The position numbers and the translations under genes are program-made. A stretch of 64,000 nt of DNA, from assembly GCA_030770545.1 (NCBI GenBank), contig CM061096.1, positions 15,481,501 to 15,545,500 of the forward strand. The letters are read 5' to 3'. The stretch comes from Macropodus opercularis. Taxonomy: Eukaryota > Chordata > Actinopteri > Anabantiformes > Osphronemidae. Positions 61,601-64,000 of the stretch are shown here, piece by piece (position 1 is the stretch's first letter; each line of letters begins with the position of its first letter). The notes below the pieces were generated by a model that searched no databases, had not been told where the DNA came from, and saw nothing but the letters and a program-made list of their open reading frames with translations.

Positions 61601-62600
61601 TCTTCTGACCTGGAGTCAGCTGTGACGACGTGCCCGGCTGCTCATCGTGACCCTCGTCAAGCGTCTCCTTACTGCTCGGTTTTCTCTTCTTCCTCCCAGA
61701 GTTCAGACGTGTCTCTTCCTCACCTTCCTCCTCTGACAGCTCCTTCCTTTTGTTTTCACTTGTCTGTTCATTTTCCACCTTCTCAGGTAATTCTGTGCAA
61801 AAATGGAACGAGCCTGCGATATAAGAAAGTTGGATGATTCAGAAATGTTATGTGCAAAGCACAGACAAGCAGCTGCTTCATTAGAGGGTTTGCCCTGTCA
61901 TGAGCTTGAAAATGAGCCGTACCGTCCATGAGACTGTTGCGCAGCTCACGCAGGGTTGGGTATTGGTTCAGGATGGCGTCCTGGAAGACGCATCTCCAGA
62001 AGAGATGGATGTGCTGCGGTCGCTTACTCTCCAGCCAGTCCAGAAGCTCATAAATGCCTCTCTGCGTGGTTTCCTTGCTCTTCATGCGAGTCACCTTCTG
62101 CCCACACACAAAGATGAAACAAGATAAGATGATCAGCGAACAGTGCATTACATTAGGAGAAGGTTTTGATGTTTGGCCCTATTCATGGTGGCCACGTGCG
62201 TGTGGTCCACAGAAAAACGAGTTTGTTTTTTTCTTTAAATCTTGTCCTCTAATCCTCTGCTGTACACGGCAGAAGAGTAAACAGAGGAGATGCGACCACG
62301 CAGACCATTTACCTCTACACAAACCAACAACTGTCTACGCACTTCTCGGTTCCACTTCCTCGTTTCCTTCTGTCTTTTAGCGCGTTTATTCAAATGAAAC
62401 GAGCGCCTGAGGAGAGAAATGACTCATGCGTAACCGCGCTTGCTTATGCTTCCCACCTGGAATCTGTCCTCTGGGATCAGGTCGTGGTCCCTGAGCTGTC
62501 TGAGGAAGGTGTGCGGGTTCTCCATGAGGGACATTATTGTCTTCTTACAGTGGAAGAAGCGCAGCAGCTCATCGGGACTTAGGAAATCCAGCGGGTCCAT
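58643..62600 (-). CDS. SP100/SP140-AIRE type nuclear body protein: HSR-SAND-SAND-PHD-bromodomain
   Basis: Sixteen exons, all phases compatible: 62600-62457, 62097-61923, 61792-61577, 61495-61376, 61260-61127, 61041-60997, 60910-60874, 60664-60581, 60508-60398, 60308-60169, 59887-59819, 59686-59553, 59346-59229, 59116-59042, 58968-58825, 58744-58643; about 615 aa. Seen: HSR/CARD-like domain 1-106 (LRDHDLIPEDRFQ, then LLDWLESKRPQHIHLFWR); Glu/Lys linker with nuclear-localisation runs (KKRKPSSKE); SAND1 about 190-263 (LPVTCGELEASLNRKRLADG, WFTATEFE, NWKLSICCGG); acidic linker; SAND2 about 338-402 (VTCEAATGTLHKSRFASG, WVSPVEF, PLGVLI); PHD about 430-480 with CFVC, CDDC, HQSC and CTFC zinc ligands; bromodomain about 510-600 (TVGEFVSDVKLIFTNCSTYN). 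Family proteins sit in nuclear bodies, bind chromatin and are often interferon-induced. Two SAND domains in one protein are unusual. Confidence 0.9.
59140..59222. repeat. GACA/GGCA simple-repeat block
   Basis: Tandem CAGA/CAGG tetranucleotides within the intron between two bromodomain-region exons of the SP-type gene. Confidence 0.85.
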
Positions 62601-62939
62601 GTGGTCAGCGCAGCCACGTTCACGCCTTTCTCCAAGAAAACCCGCGGGTCCAGCAGATTCACAGCTGCTCCAGACGCGCAGAGGGAGGTCGCACCAAAAC
62701 TGTGGCGCTAAATAAGCCCGTTATCCCACGATACCCTCTGGTTAAACGCTCCTGCTCGGTGGTCTGAGCCAGGGCGCACAGGAAAAAGCGTCGCAAAAGT
62801 TCACGGTAACACGTTGGGAATCAAAACAGTGCAGAATGTCAGACTGAAGCACGACGAAATGCCTGGTATGTGTAATCAGAGCTTCCCCTGAGATTCTGCC
62901 CACAGAGGTTTTCTCAGTTCCTGCTTTCAGTGACGTTTG

Positions 62940-62950
62940 GAAAGTGAAAG
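62940..62950. promoter_or_regulatory. ISRE-like motif upstream of the SP-type gene
   Basis: GAAAGTGAAAG fits GAAANNGAAA, about 340 bp upstream (minus sense) of the start codon at 62,600; the same 11-mer occurs upstream of the GIMAP gene. Confidence 0.5.
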
Positions 62951-63104
62951 TGCGTCTATTGTGGTGTATTGTGGCGCAGTTCCGCTCAGTGGCAGCAGGG
63001 GGCGAGATATCAGCTAAGACGCATCAGCCTGAACACACTACCACTAAATGCAAGGAAGGAAACCGTTCACCTGAATGAGACAAGAGATGGTCACAAACAA
63101 ATAT

Positions 63105-63110
63105 TTTATT
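63105..63110 (-). terminator. Likely poly(A) signal of the second SP-type gene
   Basis: AATAAA on the minus strand about 295 bp after the stop codon at 63,403. Confidence 0.55.
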
Positions 63111-63402
63111 TAGAAAAAATAAAAAAAACAGCAAAACATGACTGTAAATTGTAGGAGCAAAACACATTTTTTTTTGCTTAATGCTCTTATGAAAATAAAA
63201 CAGCTGATATCTGTTTTTACTTTAAAAACACTTGAATACGGTTCAGTGTTGGAATGGAAAGGTCTGGAATGGACAATACTGCACGTTTTGTGAGTAAAAC
63301 ATAGTCATAATCAGAGTAAACGTAAAGTTCATATTATGCATATTAGACCACGCGTGAGCAGAAGTTCCCGTAGTTCGGCTCCACATGTCGTCCCACCTAC
63401 TT

Positions 63403-64000
63403 CTAATCACGGATTTTAAAGACTTTCTTAAATTCTTCCTCAAATAATTCCCTCAGGTGAACGGGTTCAGCATCGTCCTGCAACAGATCACAGCAGTTTA
63501 TGTGACGACGGTATGAATTTACTGACTTCATAAAGTTGTAAAGTTGGGTCTTACTTGGCTTAAAATGAGCCGGACGTCAGACATGAACTCTCCCACTGTT
63601 TGGGATTCTGTCCCCTGAAGCTTCTCCGCTATCTCATCAAACCACTTGGGCGTCTGTGGGCCAGCGGAGGAGATCTGCACCTGTGAGCGTGAAGCGGACG
63701 TTAATGAAATGCTCAGCACTCAGAGCCCAGATGAACAGACAGATGAAACACACTTCCGCCCCTGCTGGTGTCCGAAGCCGCTGTTTGCTCTGTCTGCGCA
63801 GACACAGGAGGAGATACTGACATTTCTGTGGATATAGAAGAAGAAGAGCGTGAGTGACGGGCGTGAAGACAGACCGATGGACAGACAGACGCCGTGGGCT
63901 CACCAGCAAGTGTCCTGACACGGGTTGGGACGTGGCCGCCTGCAGGTCCGGCTCAGCGCTGTTACTGTGTGATCTGAGCTCACAGAAGGTGCATCTCCAC
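63403..64000 (-). CDS. Second SP140-type gene, 3' end only (PHD end and bromodomain); possibly decaying
   Basis: Four exons visible: beyond 64000-63904, 63825-63754, 63680-63555, 63477-63403; the rest lies outside the window. They align exon for exon with the last four exons of the gene at 58.6-62.6 kb: RCTFCELRS (end of PHD), CQYLLLCL, WFDEIAEKLQGTESQTVGEF with MSDVRLIL, and ELFEEEFKKVFKI before the stop. Differences: the bromodomain exon ends at LILSQ, so the NCSTYN segment with the acetyl-lysine-binding Asn is gone, and the CQYLLLCL exon lacks 5 bp relative to its sister, putting its second half in another frame while staying open to a weak donor (GTGTGT). It may be a relaxed copy or pseudogene; the frame through these exons is still open. 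Confidence 0.75.

Larger units (their letters stand above)
62601..63402. other. Spacer between the two SP-type genes
   Basis: Holds the promoter of the left gene and the 3' UTR of the right one. No coding exon seen. An ISRE-like motif is at 62,940-62,950. Confidence 0.6.

Overview
The window looks like nuclear DNA of a teleost fish. The genes are split into many short exons with GT-AG introns, the gene content is vertebrate (Shisa-type AMPA-receptor auxiliary protein, myocardin-related transcription factor, CCDC97, GIMAP GTPase, SP100/SP140-AIRE type nuclear body proteins), and there are fish-like microsatellites, a TA-flanked MITE and a decayed LINE fragment. I saw no bacterial-style operons, rRNA, tRNA or CRISPR array. 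Gene models below were built by hand from reading frame, splice sites and intron phase; they are not supported by transcripts or database searches.

Layout. Positions 1-31,991 are almost entirely non-coding. They hold one recognisable coding exon (8,890-9,455, minus), the first coding exon of a shisa8/9-type gene, followed by intronic DNA to the left edge and over 22 kb of empty DNA on the right. Positions 31,992-36,887 (minus) carry a compact, shortened MRTF/myocardin family gene in nine phase-compatible exons. A 6 kb gap follows, then ccdc97 at 42,902-44,855 (plus). Its first exon contains an 18-bp minisatellite in which six units each carry a consensus splice donor.

From 46 kb to the right edge every gene is on the minus strand and the block has an immune/nuclear-body character: two tandem sister genes (46,269-48,801 and 50,251-52,609) of unusual make-up (half a SAND domain, Ser-rich, acidic and coiled-coil parts), a GIMAP GTPase (53,711-55,150), a Myb/SANT-like DNA-binding protein gene (55,727-57,592), a complete HSR-SAND-SAND-PHD-bromodomain gene (58,643-62,600), and the 3' end of a second such gene (63,403 to the edge). 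ISRE-like GAAANNGAAA motifs lie just upstream of three of these genes, which suggests, but does not prove, a shared interferon response.

The strongest leads are the donor-bearing minisatellite in ccdc97, the twin half-SAND genes with sharply bounded near-identical tracts (likely gene conversion) and a frameshift in one copy, the two-SAND nuclear body gene with a degenerating neighbour, and the MRTF gene that seems to have lost RPEL repeats.
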